Counted from the first letter of the stretch, positions 1 to 9,548 are shown. The stretch: 64,000 nt of DNA from VYFG01 sp965248685 (GCA_965248685.1 CBDFKC010000003.1:1922001-1986000); one strand, 5' to 3'. Made by a program: numbers and translations. The notes: a model not told the origin generated them from the letters alone.

Positions 1-74
1 CGGGCGCCAAGCGCGGTTTCACCGTTTTATCCTTATGCCCTGTGAGACTCTAATTGGGAACGAATTAACTCAGT
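1..74 (+). other. Left window edge, upstream gene end not resolved
   Basis: Two forward frames are open from the window edge to stops at 43-45 and 51-53, so the 3' end of an upstream gene may lie here. Too little is left to identify it. The solute-binding protein of the following amino-acid transporter is absent from the window and would be expected just upstream; that is inference only. Confidence 0.3.
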
Positions 75-797
75 ATGAAATATAACTGGGACTGGAGCGT
101 TCTGATCAGTGAGCCTTATATGGAGTGGCTGATCTCGGGCTTCGGTTGGACCATCGCAGTATCACTATTGGCCTGGATTCTGGCTTTTAGCCTGGGCTCA
201 GTGGTCGGTATTTTACGCACCACCAACAACAGATTTTTTCGTGGCATCGCCACCGGGTACGTCGAGTTATTCCGCAATATTCCTCTCCTGGTGCAAATGT
301 TTCTTTGGTATTTTGTCTTTCCCGAGTTGCTGCCCCATGATGCCGGAATGTGGGTAAAGCGGGAGCTGCCCATGCCGGAATTTACCACCGCAGCAGTTTG
401 CCTTGGTCTTTACACCGCCTCCAGGGTCGCCGAACAAGTACGAGCGGGAATTAACTCGATCAGCCTGGGACAACGCCATGCTGGCCTCGCCATGGGTTTA
501 ACCCCTGCTCAGGTCTATCGCTACGTGTTGTTGCCAGTAAGTTACCGAATTATTGTGCCGCCATTAACCAGCGAATTTCTTACCATTTTTAAAAATTCCT
601 CGGTCGCATTAACCATCGGTGTCCTTGAAACTACAGCCCAGGCACGACAGATCGAAGAATATACCTTTCAGGGATTCGAAGCGTTTACCGCTGCCACCGT
701 GCTTTACATCATTGTGACGTCCATCGTGATGTTGTTGATGCGGTTGGTCGAAGGCCGGGTGCAAATTCCGGGAATGATTTCCCTGGGAGCAAAATAG
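75..797 (+). CDS. gltJ: Polar amino-acid ABC transporter permease (GltJ-like)
   Basis: Inner-membrane permease of a glutamate/aspartate-type ABC importer, 240 aa, a normal length for the HisM/GltJ family. The N-terminus has the aromatic MKYNWDW stretch typical of GltJ. Several hydrophobic segments follow (about residues 17-47, 65-85, 100-120, 155-180 and 205-230). A conserved ELFRNIPLLVQ stretch is near residue 65, and an EAA-type cytoplasmic loop (AGLAMGLTPAQVYRYVLLP) lies near residues 135-155 for coupling to the ATPase. The next permease begins one base after the stop. The substrate class (acidic or polar amino acids) comes from family resemblance only. Confidence 0.85.
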   Translation: MKYNWDWSVLISEPYMEWLISGFGWTIAVSLLAWILAFSLGSVVGILRTTNNRFFRGIATGYVELFRNIPLLVQMFLWYFVFPELLPHDAGMWVKRELPMPEFTTAAVCLGLYTASRVAEQVRAGINSISLGQRHAGLAMGLTPAQVYRYVLLPVSYRIIVPPLTSEFLTIFKNSSVALTIGVLETTAQARQIEEYTFQGFEAFTAATVLYIIVTSIVMLLMRLVEGRVQIPGMISLGAK

Positions 798-798
798 C

Positions 799-1458
799 AT
801 GTTTGAAGATTTTGACCTGGACGTCGTCGTCGACAATATCCCCTTCCTGATCGAAGGAATGCAAACCACGCTGATGCTAACCGTTGTTGCCATTTTTGGT
901 GGCTTGTTTCTCGGAACACTGCTGGCGCTGTCACGTCTTTCTCCCTTCAAACCCTTGTCATTTATCGCGGGAACTTACGTCAACTTTTTTCGTTCGATGC
1001 CCCTGATACTGGTGATATTCTGGTTTTACTTCCTGGTTCCCCATATCGTAGGGCGGCCGGTAGGCGGTTTTTATTCAGTTCTGGTCGCATTTGTTTTGTT
1101 TGAAGCTGCTTACTACTGCGAAATTATGCGGGCAGGTATTCAGAGTGTCCGCAAGGGACAGGTTTACGCCGGACAAGCAGTGGGTCTCACCTATATGCAA
1201 AATATGCGGTATATCGTATTGCCCCAGGCATTCCGCAACATGATCCCGATCTTGTTGACCCAGGCAATAATTTTGTTTCAGGATACCTCTTTGGTCTATG
1301 TCGTGGGTGTGAAAGATTTTCTGGTCAGCGCTGATTTGGTTGCCAATCGGGAAAATCGGATTCTTGAAATGTTTACTACAGTGGCGTTGGTGTACTTCGT
1401 GATCTGTTTGTCTGGTTCGCTTTTTATAAAACGTCTTCAACGAAAATTTGTAACGTGA
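799..1458 (+). CDS. gltK: Polar amino-acid ABC transporter permease (GltK-like)
   Basis: Second inner-membrane permease of the same importer, 219 aa. It shows hydrophobic segments at about residues 20-45, 55-80, 90-110, 150-170 and 190-210. It carries the family FRSMPLILVIFWFYFLVP stretch and an EAA loop (GQAVGLTYMQNMRYIVLP) near residues 130-148. The start follows the upstream stop by one base. The stop TGA overlaps the GTG start of the ATPase by four bases, which suggests translational coupling. It would form a heterodimer with the preceding permease, as is known for GltJK and HisQM. Confidence 0.85.
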   Translation: MFEDFDLDVVVDNIPFLIEGMQTTLMLTVVAIFGGLFLGTLLALSRLSPFKPLSFIAGTYVNFFRSMPLILVIFWFYFLVPHIVGRPVGGFYSVLVAFVLFEAAYYCEIMRAGIQSVRKGQVYAGQAVGLTYMQNMRYIVLPQAFRNMIPILLTQAIILFQDTSLVYVVGVKDFLVSADLVANRENRILEMFTTVALVYFVICLSGSLFIKRLQRKFVT

Positions 1459-2183
1459 TTGAACTTAAAAATCTAAGTAAGTGGTATGGTGAGTTTCAAG
1501 TCCTGGACGACTGTACAACATCCGTTAGTAAGGGAGAGGTTGTTGTAGTCTGCGGTCCTTCGGGGTCAGGAAAATCGACATTAATCAAATGCGTTAACGG
1601 TCTCGAACCATTCCAACACGGGGCAATCCATGTTGATGGGGTCTCTGTGGGAGACAAACAAACCAATCTGCCCAGACTCCGGGCGCAAATTGGCATGGTG
1701 TTCCAAAATTTTGAGTTGTTTCCACATATCTCGGTTTTGGACAACATCAATCTGGCCCAGCTCAAAGTTCTTAATCGAAGCGAACAGGAATCCCAGGAAA
1801 AGTCCATGCAGTTGCTTGAGCGAGTGGGATTGTCAGATCAGGCAACCAAGTTTCCAGCCCAGCTATCGGGTGGACAGCAGCAGCGCGTGGCAATTGGAAG
1901 AGCATTGGCGATGGATCCCATTGCCATGCTGTTTGATGAACCGACTTCGGCGCTTGATCCGGAAATGATCAATGAAGTGCTTGATGTCATGGTAGAACTT
2001 GCGTCTGATGGAATGACCATGATGGTAGTAACCCATGAGATGGGTTTCGCGCGAAGGGTTGCCAATCGGGTGATTTTTATGGACGAAGGACGAATCGAAG
2101 AAGATTGTACCAAGGATGATTTTTTTGATAGTCAACGGGGAGATCGAGCCCAGACTTTTTTGTCGAAAATCCTGCACCACTAA
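1455..2183 (+). CDS. gltL: Amino-acid ABC transporter ATPase (GltL/GlnQ-like)
   Basis: Cytoplasmic ATPase of the importer, 242 aa, the standard length. Visible motifs are Walker A GPSGSGKST (residues 34-42), a Q-loop MVFQNFELFPH, the signature LSGGQQQRVAIGRAL, Walker B AMLFDEPTSALDP and the H-loop VVTHEMGFA. The start is GTG, in a GTGA overlap with the preceding permease. It completes a GltJKL-type set. The downstream beta-propeller gene lies 50 bp away on the same strand and may share the transcript. Confidence 0.9.
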   Translation: MIELKNLSKWYGEFQVLDDCTTSVSKGEVVVVCGPSGSGKSTLIKCVNGLEPFQHGAIHVDGVSVGDKQTNLPRLRAQIGMVFQNFELFPHISVLDNINLAQLKVLNRSEQESQEKSMQLLERVGLSDQATKFPAQLSGGQQQRVAIGRALAMDPIAMLFDEPTSALDPEMINEVLDVMVELASDGMTMMVVTHEMGFARRVANRVIFMDEGRIEEDCTKDDFFDSQRGDRAQTFLSKILHH

Positions 2184-2233
2184 TTTCTGATGACAGGCCC
2201 GATGCCAGCCACGATGTCAGGATGGTTTGATCC

Positions 2234-3526
2234 ATGTCGAAGCTAATGCCTGACAAGTCCTTTTGCCCGGTGCGACGTGTAGGTGGTGGTGACATGCATC
2301 ACTTTTTTGGTTATTACAATAAAGCGCCCTGGGATGCAGGCAATAGATATCTATTAGCCCAGAGTGTATCGATGATGACCGCGGATCTGACGGGCGCTGA
2401 GGTTGCTGAGGTGGGTTATTTTGATCTCGAACAGGCTGATTCGTTTCGGGCGCTGGGAACAACCTCGGCGTGGAATTGGCAGATGGGAAGTCAGCTCCAA
2501 TGGCTTGGTGGAACAACCGAAAGACAGATTATTTTCAATACACGGGCAAATTCAACCGATCACCAGGGTGGGTATTATCCTGACTTTCGTTCTGTAGTGA
2601 TGGATATAGATACTGCTGAGCAAAGAGAACTGCCACTACCAATTTACGTCGCCGCCCCAAATGGTGCGTATGGGTTGTGCGTCGACTATTCCCGTTTCCA
2701 GGTGACCCATCCAACCATCGGCTACACCGCAACTGACGTCGAACCCGCTCTTGAGAATGCGCCAGTAAACGATGGTATTTTCAAAATGGCATTGGGTTCG
2801 GGAGAAAGTGAATTAATTTTGAGTCTGGCAGAATTAAGTCAATTCGAACCACTTGCCTCGATGGATCGCGCTATTCATTGGGTGACCCATCTTGAAATTT
2901 GCCCGGACTCATCGAGATTTCTATTTATCCACCGATGGACGGAACGGGTTGAAGATGAAACCTGTTTTCTGCATCGGCTTTTTACGGTGGATCCAGATGG
3001 ATCCAATCTCAGACTGCTGGAATGTACCGACCATCCGTTACCGCAATTGCAACAAGCTTTCGACTCGGATGTCGTCGGGACCTTTGACTACGAGAAATCT
3101 GATTATCAAATTTCTCACCCGGCCTGGAAAAATAATCAAGAGATAATCGTTTGGGGCCCCCATGATGGTCGAACCAAATATCATCTTTATGATGATACTA
3201 CCGGGACCGTTTCAATCGTTGGCGATCAGCACTTTTCTGAGAATGGCCACATGAGTTATTCGATGGATGGTAGATGGATATTGTCTGATACCTATCCGGA
3301 TGACCTAAGCAATGAACGTCTGTTGATTTTATATGATACTGAAATGGACCGGCGTTTCAACATTGGCAGCTTCTATACAGATCCTGGATTAGGCAAACCA
3401 AACCGGTGCGACCTGCATCCTCGCTGGCGTAAGGATGGATTGGAAGTTTGTATCGATTCAGTACATGAATCGGTCCGTCAAATGTACCTGGTAGACGTCT
3501 CAGGTATTACCGGCGGCGTTGTTTAA
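2234..3526 (+). CDS. TolB-like beta-propeller protein, function unknown
   Basis: 430 aa, no signal peptide or membrane segment, so probably cytoplasmic. The N-terminus has a HHFFGYYNKAPWD motif near residue 20, which I recognise from a family of predicted TolB/oligogalacturonate-lyase-like propellers. Repeated beta-rich units contain stretches such as HLEICPDSSRFLFIHRW and GHMSYSMDGRWILSDTYPD, and the end (DLHPRWRKDGLEVCIDS) is typical of a last blade. No catalytic residues can be assigned. It lies between an amino-acid importer and an APH-type kinase on the same strand, which suggests a shared small-molecule pathway. The substrate cannot be read from the sequence. Confidence 0.6.
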   Translation: MSKLMPDKSFCPVRRVGGGDMHHFFGYYNKAPWDAGNRYLLAQSVSMMTADLTGAEVAEVGYFDLEQADSFRALGTTSAWNWQMGSQLQWLGGTTERQIIFNTRANSTDHQGGYYPDFRSVVMDIDTAEQRELPLPIYVAAPNGAYGLCVDYSRFQVTHPTIGYTATDVEPALENAPVNDGIFKMALGSGESELILSLAELSQFEPLASMDRAIHWVTHLEICPDSSRFLFIHRWTERVEDETCFLHRLFTVDPDGSNLRLLECTDHPLPQLQQAFDSDVVGTFDYEKSDYQISHPAWKNNQEIIVWGPHDGRTKYHLYDDTTGTVSIVGDQHFSENGHMSYSMDGRWILSDTYPDDLSNERLLILYDTEMDRRFNIGSFYTDPGLGKPNRCDLHPRWRKDGLEVCIDSVHESVRQMYLVDVSGITGGVV

Positions 3527-3582
3527 TTGCCGCTAACGCTGGGGCTCATGCCGATCCACCAGCTGAACGCACGAGAAAAAGT

Positions 3583-4584
3583 ATGAGCGTCAATTCAATG
3601 CCCATGGCCAATTTACTTGGGTACCTGGAACAACTGGCAAACCAGTCGCTCTCTTTGTGGGAGGTCCCTGAAGGTGCAACTGCGCGCTTGATTAACGTTT
3701 CCGAAAATGCGACTTATCTGGTAGAGGTGGCAGATTGGAAATCCGTCCTGAGGATTCATCGGGAAAACTACCACACCGAAACGGCGATTCGCTGCGAACT
3801 CGAATGGTCCCGTGCACTCAATAACGACGGTAGTATCGTAACACCTGATTTTTATATTGGAATCAATGGAAATCCCATTCAATCCGGTGTCGTTGATGGA
3901 TTGGCGGCGCCAAGGTTTATGGTGATGTTTCATTTTGTAGAGGGCATTAAACCAAATGAAACCGAGGATTTGGTTGGTCGGTTTGAAGAGCTCGGACAGA
4001 TTGCGGCGATGACCCACATACATTCGATACAATGGCAACGCCCCAAACCTTTTGAGCGTCTCACCTGGAACCTTGAAACGGTATTTGGCAAAGAACCCAC
4101 ATGGGGAAACTGGCGGGACGGACCCAATGTTACTCCTGAAGTTCGACAAGTATTGGTGCAGGTCGAATCTACGATTAAACGTCGTCTTGACAGGTTTGGA
4201 TTCAGTCCTGATCGTTATGGCTTGATCCACGCCGATATGCGATTGGCTAATTTACTGGTAAATGAACAGGGAACGCGTTTAATCGACTTCGATGATTGTG
4301 GGCTCGGCTGGTATTTATACGACTTCGCTGCAGCGATCAGTTTTATGGAGGATCATGTTCAAGTGCCCGCACTGAAACAGGCGTGGGTTAAAGGCTATCG
4401 CAGCATTCGCGATTTGTCGGAACTGGAAGTCAATGAAATAGATAGCTTTATAATGCTGCGCAGGCTGGCCCTACTGGCCTGGATTGGTAGCCATATCGAA
4501 GCCCCTGAGCCCCAGGAGATGGCGCCGGACTTTGCTCAGATTTCCGCAGAACTCGGTGCCAGATATATTGAAAACTATCGCTGA
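3583..4584 (+). CDS. APH/homoserine-kinase-type phosphotransferase
   Basis: 333 aa small-molecule kinase of the aminoglycoside-phosphotransferase fold. The catalytic loop GLIHADMRLANLL (HxDxxxxN) lies near residues 212-224 and the metal-binding LIDFDDCG near 232-239. The N-lobe includes the nucleotide-binding segment with ENATYLVEV and a conserved VLRIHRE lysine/arginine strand. Length and layout match the homoserine kinase II / RdoA-like group. It follows the propeller gene by 56 bp on the same strand. Its substrate is unknown; the neighbouring amino-acid importer and the kinase-PLP fusion at 6.1-8.5 kb make an amino acid or amino alcohol plausible. Confidence 0.75.
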   Translation: MSVNSMPMANLLGYLEQLANQSLSLWEVPEGATARLINVSENATYLVEVADWKSVLRIHRENYHTETAIRCELEWSRALNNDGSIVTPDFYIGINGNPIQSGVVDGLAAPRFMVMFHFVEGIKPNETEDLVGRFEELGQIAAMTHIHSIQWQRPKPFERLTWNLETVFGKEPTWGNWRDGPNVTPEVRQVLVQVESTIKRRLDRFGFSPDRYGLIHADMRLANLLVNEQGTRLIDFDDCGLGWYLYDFAAAISFMEDHVQVPALKQAWVKGYRSIRDLSELEVNEIDSFIMLRRLALLAWIGSHIEAPEPQEMAPDFAQISAELGARYIENYR

Positions 4585-4684
4585 TTCTCTTGCAATCCAG
4601 AATTCACCTGAGCCGGTTTAGTTGTCGCTGACGTCATGGTAGAACTTTCGGTAAATCTTCCAGTTTTGAATCTGATGCCGCAAT

Positions 4685-6103
4685 TTGCGGCCAGGCCCCC
4701 TATACTCGCCCGAGCTCGGAGTTTTCCTCCCGTCGCCGGGAAAAATAGTCTGGGCTAGTCTATTGAATTTCAGGTTGTCATTGTCAGTTTTCGCAGTGTT
4801 ATTGTTACCGTTTTTACTTGCGTTAACCCTGGGCCCCCGCCTCTCTACCCAGGGGCTACAGAATCATTGCGCCACAAATATGGATTTTGCGGGCCCTTTC
4901 GGATTTACCCTAAATTGTGATTCTTGGGATTTTATGTTCGCCGCGAAAACTCCGGGGCGTATGTTTGAACATGAGTCAGTTCGACAAAGCAGACCAGGTT
5001 TACCATTGTTAGCCCATGTCATTTCGAAACCCCTGCAACAAATTGAATTATTGGCGGCGAGGTTTGACACTTCAATTTTCCCCCTTGCGCTTGTCGATAT
5101 TGAGGCCGGGGGGTTTCTACGCAAGGTTGACGAAAAAACACTCGCGACTGCATGGAATCAAAATTACGCGGAATATAGTGCCTACTTGTTGCTCAACATT
5201 GTATTTTTGCTCTTGGGATACCTGCTATACATACGAGCTGTTGGGGATACTACGATTGGAATTTGTGTAATCGGATCACTGTTATTTTACAATGATCTGG
5301 TAAAAGCCTTTGTGTTATCTCCTCATACCCAGATTGTGATGATTCTTGCCGCGACAGCTTGTGCGCTAACTTTTAGAAATGGGATTCGGAACGGATTAAA
5401 TCATCCAAAACGGATATTGTTGTATGCCGGATTGCACGGAATGGCATTATTAATACTGCCGGTATTTGTACTTTCCGCAATTAGTTGGTTGCTTGGTGTA
5501 TTGTGCACATGGCCAGGGCAGCACCTGAGTAAACTGACTTTTAAGAAAATCCTTGTTAGCCTGATTATCGCTTTAATACTCCTTTTATTTCCGTATGGCT
5601 TTTGGTACATGTTGGTAAAAACAACAACCGGATCTTTCTATAGTCGGGAAACCCAACAGTATTTCCAGTTAGTATGGTTCTTGGATGGCATGCTAGCCGA
5701 TCCAGTTAATACATTACGGCGATACTTATTCAATATTTGGTTTTTTGTGCAACATTTTTTTAGTCAAGGCTGGCCCGTATTATTAATTATCGTGGCCACA
5801 ATTGGTGCAAGTGTTTCTCTTGCGACTGATCGTTTCGCAAATTTGCGCTCAAATATATTGGTTTTATCGGAAGGTCTGTTCCTTGGGCTATTGTTTATTC
5901 TGTTCTTTTCCGCGGTTGGGCAACTCGAAGGGCGCTTGGCTTATCCAGCGATTCCGCCACTTATTGTTGCAGCGGGGCGCTTGATTCAGTCAACCCAGCA
6001 TTCCTTCAAGGAGCCATGGATCAGGATATCAAACTTACTGCTTGTTGGAGCCTGTGCCGTGGTTGCGGGGCACACGTTGCTTAAAGAAGGCCCTTTTACC
6101 TGA
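4685..6103 (+). CDS. Polytopic membrane protein, possibly GT-C-like
   Basis: Up to 472 aa with about nine hydrophobic segments (near residues 30-55, 165-185, 190-210, 225-245, 260-290, 305-325, 365-390, 405-430 and 445-465). A large exported loop at about 60-160 contains CDSWDF and RQSRPGLPLLA, an arrangement I associate with GT-C-like polytopic proteins, though I see no catalytic signature. There is no ATG near the 5' end: an upstream in-frame TGA at 4673-4675 forces either the TTG at 4685 or a later TTG/GTG start. It converges with the kinase-aminotransferase fusion. Confidence 0.55.
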   Translation: MRPGPLYSPELGVFLPSPGKIVWASLLNFRLSLSVFAVLLLPFLLALTLGPRLSTQGLQNHCATNMDFAGPFGFTLNCDSWDFMFAAKTPGRMFEHESVRQSRPGLPLLAHVISKPLQQIELLAARFDTSIFPLALVDIEAGGFLRKVDEKTLATAWNQNYAEYSAYLLLNIVFLLLGYLLYIRAVGDTTIGICVIGSLLFYNDLVKAFVLSPHTQIVMILAATACALTFRNGIRNGLNHPKRILLYAGLHGMALLILPVFVLSAISWLLGVLCTWPGQHLSKLTFKKILVSLIIALILLLFPYGFWYMLVKTTTGSFYSRETQQYFQLVWFLDGMLADPVNTLRRYLFNIWFFVQHFFSQGWPVLLIIVATIGASVSLATDRFANLRSNILVLSEGLFLGLLFILFFSAVGQLEGRLAYPAIPPLIVAAGRLIQSTQHSFKEPWIRISNLLLVGACAVVAGHTLLKEGPFT

Positions 6104-6127
6104 CGCATTATTAACCGTGGCAATTCG

Positions 6128-8503
6128 TTAATTTACCCTATCCAATACAGTTTCAAATGTTTCTAGCAATAATTCGCAATGATCTCGGTTAAATACCATA
6201 GGTGGCCTGATTTTTAGTACATTAGCGCCGATGCCATCCACCCCGACCAGTACCCCTTGACTCTTCAAGGCGTTGGCGATATTTTTTGCAAGAGACGGGT
6301 TGGGTGCCAGAGAGCTAGGGCAAGACACCAGATCGACACCAATAAACAGTCCGCTGCCTCGCACATCGCCAATACAGGAATGCTCAATGGCGAGAGTCTT
6401 TATTCCTTCAACTATAATCCCACCGATTGATTCGGCGTTCTCCATCAGGTGTTCTTGTTGGACCAGTTCAAGGATCGTGCTGGCTGCTGCGCACGCAACT
6501 GGATTGCCCCCGGTGGTACTGAAAAACTGGCAGGATTGTTCAAATTTTTCCGATATCTCTCGCCGGGTTACCACCAGTCCCATGGGGTAACCCCCAGCGA
6601 TGGGTTTACCGAATGTCACGATATCTGGAATCCCTCCCGCCACTTCGAATCCCCACATGGCCTTGCCCAGCCTGCCAAATCCTGACTGCACTTCATCGGC
6701 AATACAGAGCCCACCCGCTTCCCGGACTTTTTCATAAACTGCAGGCAGATAGCCGGGTGGAGGAAGCATGATTCCGTTGGTGCTCATAATCATGTCCATA
6801 AAAAATGCGGCGGGCCGGTGCCCATTTTTGGCCAGCGACGCAACAGCATCGTCGCAGTAACCGGCGTACTTCAAACCACGGTCCTCCACATCCCGTTTCC
6901 AGGGTCCTCTAAAATCATCGGGTGCATCGATTTCGACGATATGGGGGCAATCGATATCCTGGCCAACTTTTTCTGCTGGCGATAAATCAAATACCGCGTC
7001 GGTTACGCCATGATAGGCAAACTTAAGTACTAGTCCACCGCTATTGCCGGTCCAGGCTTTCGCTATACGCCAGGCCAGATCGTTGGCTTCGCTACCAGAC
7101 GAAACAAAATAACAGACCTCTAAACCCGCGGGCAGGGTAGCGGTCAGTTTTTCGGCATAAGAGGGTAGCGCGTCATACAGGTAGCGGGTATTGGTATTTA
7201 GTCTTGCGGTCTGGCGCGAAATTGCCGCAACCACTTTCGGATGACAGTGCCCGACATGAGGCACATTATTGTATGCATCCAAATAAGCCTTACCTGCGGT
7301 GTCGTACAACCAAACCCCTTGTCCGCGAACCATATCGATGGGATCAGTATAGGAATAGAAGTCAGCGTTTCCGAGAAAGCGTTTTCTACGCTGCCAGGAA
7401 GATTGATCATTCAGCTTGATTGGAGTTTTGGTCGAAGGCGTAGCAGCCACACCGCATACCGAACGTATAATTGAATCGAGCTGCCCGGTACCGGAACCTT
7501 CCAGTATTTCCATCATCGAAACGGTTTTCTCACGCCAACCAACAAGATGATCTCGATCATCCTGCCACTTATTTTCGCAGGCGGTCCAGGAATCGATCAA
7601 GTATCCCAGGGCCAACCGTGCTCGCATCAGGCCAGGTAATAGGGCAAATTCAACATCCTCAAGTGGTGTAATAGAATGAAAGCCAGCGACGATCTGGGCG
7701 CATCGAGAGAATGGGTCGGTGCTTCCTGCACTTATCTCCGCGGTAGCGACAGTGAGGTCCTGAATCAGTGGGGCAAAGGTCATATCGCCAAAATCATAGA
7801 TACCGGTAAGTTCAGTTGGTGAAGTCGGGTTAGCCAGAATATTATGAAATGAAATATCGTTATGGATGACCTGGGCCCGACAGCCGGATAAGGCGGGCCG
7901 AATTATTTCATCAAAATAGTCCAGTATATTGGTTATCAATTTCCGCTCATGATCACGCTGAACAAACTGAACCAGCGGTCTCAACTGATCCAGATGCTGC
8001 GTATTCCAGGCCATAGGTTGATTCCCCGCGGGATGAAAGAACCCTCGTAAGGCCAGGTTCAGTCTGGCCAAGGTCTGCCCAATGTTGTTAGCCAGTCGAG
8101 CGTCGATGGTCAGATTGTTTAGCGTCTCACCGGGGAGGAATTCGAATGCCCTGAGGATTAGTTTGTCTTCTGACTTTGATTGTATAGTGACCCAATCCGC
8201 CCCATTTTGCAGTGAAATCAGCCGTTGTACAGGAATGTCCTGGTTAACTTTCTGGATATGCGCCAGAGCCTGGCACTGCATTTCGATAGATTGTTCCGAA
8301 TCGGTTTGATTGGAGATCTTTATAAGAATGCGTTCCGGATAATTCTGAGTTTGATTCCTGATTAGAAAATTGGCATCCCGCTCACCGCCCAGAGCCTGAG
8401 CCCCGCCAGAAATGCCGAGTAGATCTTGAGCAATTTGCGAAACCTCATCTGAAGAAAATACAGGAGGTGGTACCGCAAGATGACTCAGTAATTTTAGTTG
8501 CAT
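6128..8503 (-). CDS. Kinase / class III PLP enzyme fusion (hydroxylysine or ethanolamine type)
   Basis: 791 aa, two domains. Residues ~1-340 are an APH-type kinase (catalytic VIHNDISFHNIL, then IYDFGDM). Residues ~370-791 are a class III aminotransferase fold with CIADEVQSGFGR and the PLP lysine in VTFGKPIAGG (Lys633). In animals the separate relatives are hydroxylysine kinase and the PLP phospho-lyases PHYKPL/ETNPPL. Bacterial fusions are known and often carry an additional M23-like peptidase domain between the two parts, which is absent here. The likely role is to phosphorylate a hydroxy-amine and eliminate phosphate and ammonia. The substrate (hydroxylysine, ethanolamine or other) is inference. 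The promoter would lie in 8504-8660, shared with the divergent DMT gene. Confidence 0.8.
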   Translation of the reverse strand: MQLKLLSHLAVPPPVFSSDEVSQIAQDLLGISGGAQALGGERDANFLIRNQTQNYPERILIKISNQTDSEQSIEMQCQALAHIQKVNQDIPVQRLISLQNGADWVTIQSKSEDKLILRAFEFLPGETLNNLTIDARLANNIGQTLARLNLALRGFFHPAGNQPMAWNTQHLDQLRPLVQFVQRDHERKLITNILDYFDEIIRPALSGCRAQVIHNDISFHNILANPTSPTELTGIYDFGDMTFAPLIQDLTVATAEISAGSTDPFSRCAQIVAGFHSITPLEDVEFALLPGLMRARLALGYLIDSWTACENKWQDDRDHLVGWREKTVSMMEILEGSGTGQLDSIIRSVCGVAATPSTKTPIKLNDQSSWQRRKRFLGNADFYSYTDPIDMVRGQGVWLYDTAGKAYLDAYNNVPHVGHCHPKVVAAISRQTARLNTNTRYLYDALPSYAEKLTATLPAGLEVCYFVSSGSEANDLAWRIAKAWTGNSGGLVLKFAYHGVTDAVFDLSPAEKVGQDIDCPHIVEIDAPDDFRGPWKRDVEDRGLKYAGYCDDAVASLAKNGHRPAAFFMDMIMSTNGIMLPPPGYLPAVYEKVREAGGLCIADEVQSGFGRLGKAMWGFEVAGGIPDIVTFGKPIAGGYPMGLVVTRREISEKFEQSCQFFSTTGGNPVACAAASTILELVQQEHLMENAESIGGIIVEGIKTLAIEHSCIGDVRGSGLFIGVDLVSCPSSLAPNPSLAKNIANALKSQGVLVGVDGIGANVLKIRPPMVFNRDHCELLLETFETVLDRVN

Positions 8504-8660
8504 GGAAATCTAATAAATGGGATTCGATTTTTGATGGTGTATCTTATCTGAGCTTAATACAGGGCGAAACGGGTAGGCTCGGAGGCAACCGTAATTTCGC
8601 AGTAATTTGCCTATCATATTACTAACCCAATGGGCGACAATCGACTCACTATAATAATCA

Positions 8661-9548
8661 TTGCCTCTTAACTTGCATCCGTTAACAAAAAATCGCTTGC
8701 TGGCGATGTGTGCCCCGGTATTCTGGAGCCTGACAGGAATAGTTGTTCGGCTTCTCGAATCCGCGGATCAGTGGCAGGCAAATTTCTATCGCTCAGGGTC
8801 ATTGTTTGTCTTTATGGTTCTTTATCTCCTGGTGCGTTACCGCACTGGGGTATTACAGGCGCTAAGGCAGTCGGGTTTCAAGGCCGTTTTGGGGGGGGGC
8901 TGCGTTGGAATCGCCATGTTTTGTAACATCATTGCGATTTCCCATACCACGGTGGCGAACGCCACATTAATGATGGCGGCGGGCCCCATAGTTGCCGCAA
9001 TATTGGGTGGTTTGATATTGGGGGAAAAGGTATCCCTGGTTACCTGGCTGGCAATTTTTATCGCAGCGATCGGCATCGCCATAATGGTTGGGGGTAATCC
9101 TCTCGAAGGAGGATTATTTGGTGACCTAATTGCCTTATTTGGCATGGTTGGATTTGGCTGCTATGCCGTGATTTTGCGAACCGGTCGAAATGTAGACATG
9201 ACGCCAGCGATATTCTATGCCGGTTTGTTCTCTGCGGGAGCAGCGGGCCTGGTGTCGGTCCTGTTTGGTAATGGGTTGGTAGTACCCGTTGCTGATGCGC
9301 TGTATTGCAGCTTTCTCGGCGTATTTCAGTTGGGCATCGGCAGTATTTTATTTGCCGTCGCATCGTCGGTAATTTCTGCGGTAGAGCTTACCCTGATCGC
9401 CTTGGGGGAACCTATGCTCGCGCCGGTCTGGGTGTGGTTGGCAGTAGGCGAGGTGCCGGCTGTCAGTACCTTTATTGGTGGCGGAGTATTATTGTTTGCT
9501 GTATTGATTCATCTGTTTGCGAACAATCCTCGCCATAGTAAAACCTAG
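8661..9548 (+). CDS. EamA/DMT family transporter 1
   Basis: 295 aa inner-membrane protein with about ten hydrophobic helices and two EamA repeats (roughly residues 10-145 and 160-288). The proline/glycine-rich start CAPVFWSLTGIVVRLLE and the end-of-repeat AIFIAAIGIAIMVGG are typical of drug/metabolite transporters. The TTG at 8661 gives full helix 1; an ATG at 8706 is an alternative. The second DMT gene starts 12 bp after the stop, so these are probably co-transcribed. Substrate unknown; relatives export amino acids, nucleosides or small metabolites. Confidence 0.8.
   Translation: MPLNLHPLTKNRLLAMCAPVFWSLTGIVVRLLESADQWQANFYRSGSLFVFMVLYLLVRYRTGVLQALRQSGFKAVLGGGCVGIAMFCNIIAISHTTVANATLMMAAGPIVAAILGGLILGEKVSLVTWLAIFIAAIGIAIMVGGNPLEGGLFGDLIALFGMVGFGCYAVILRTGRNVDMTPAIFYAGLFSAGAAGLVSVLFGNGLVVPVADALYCSFLGVFQLGIGSILFAVASSVISAVELTLIALGEPMLAPVWVWLAVGEVPAVSTFIGGGVLLFAVLIHLFANNPRHSKT

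Noticed and set aside
1075..1440. 121-aa minus-strand ORF inside the GltK-like permease gene
   Set aside because: It mirrors a well-supported gene, is rich in His and Cys without pattern, and has no ribosome-binding site.
6104..6127. Short inverted repeat ATTAAC...GTTAAT between convergent genes
   Set aside because: Only six base pairs with an AT-rich stem; too weak to call a terminator.
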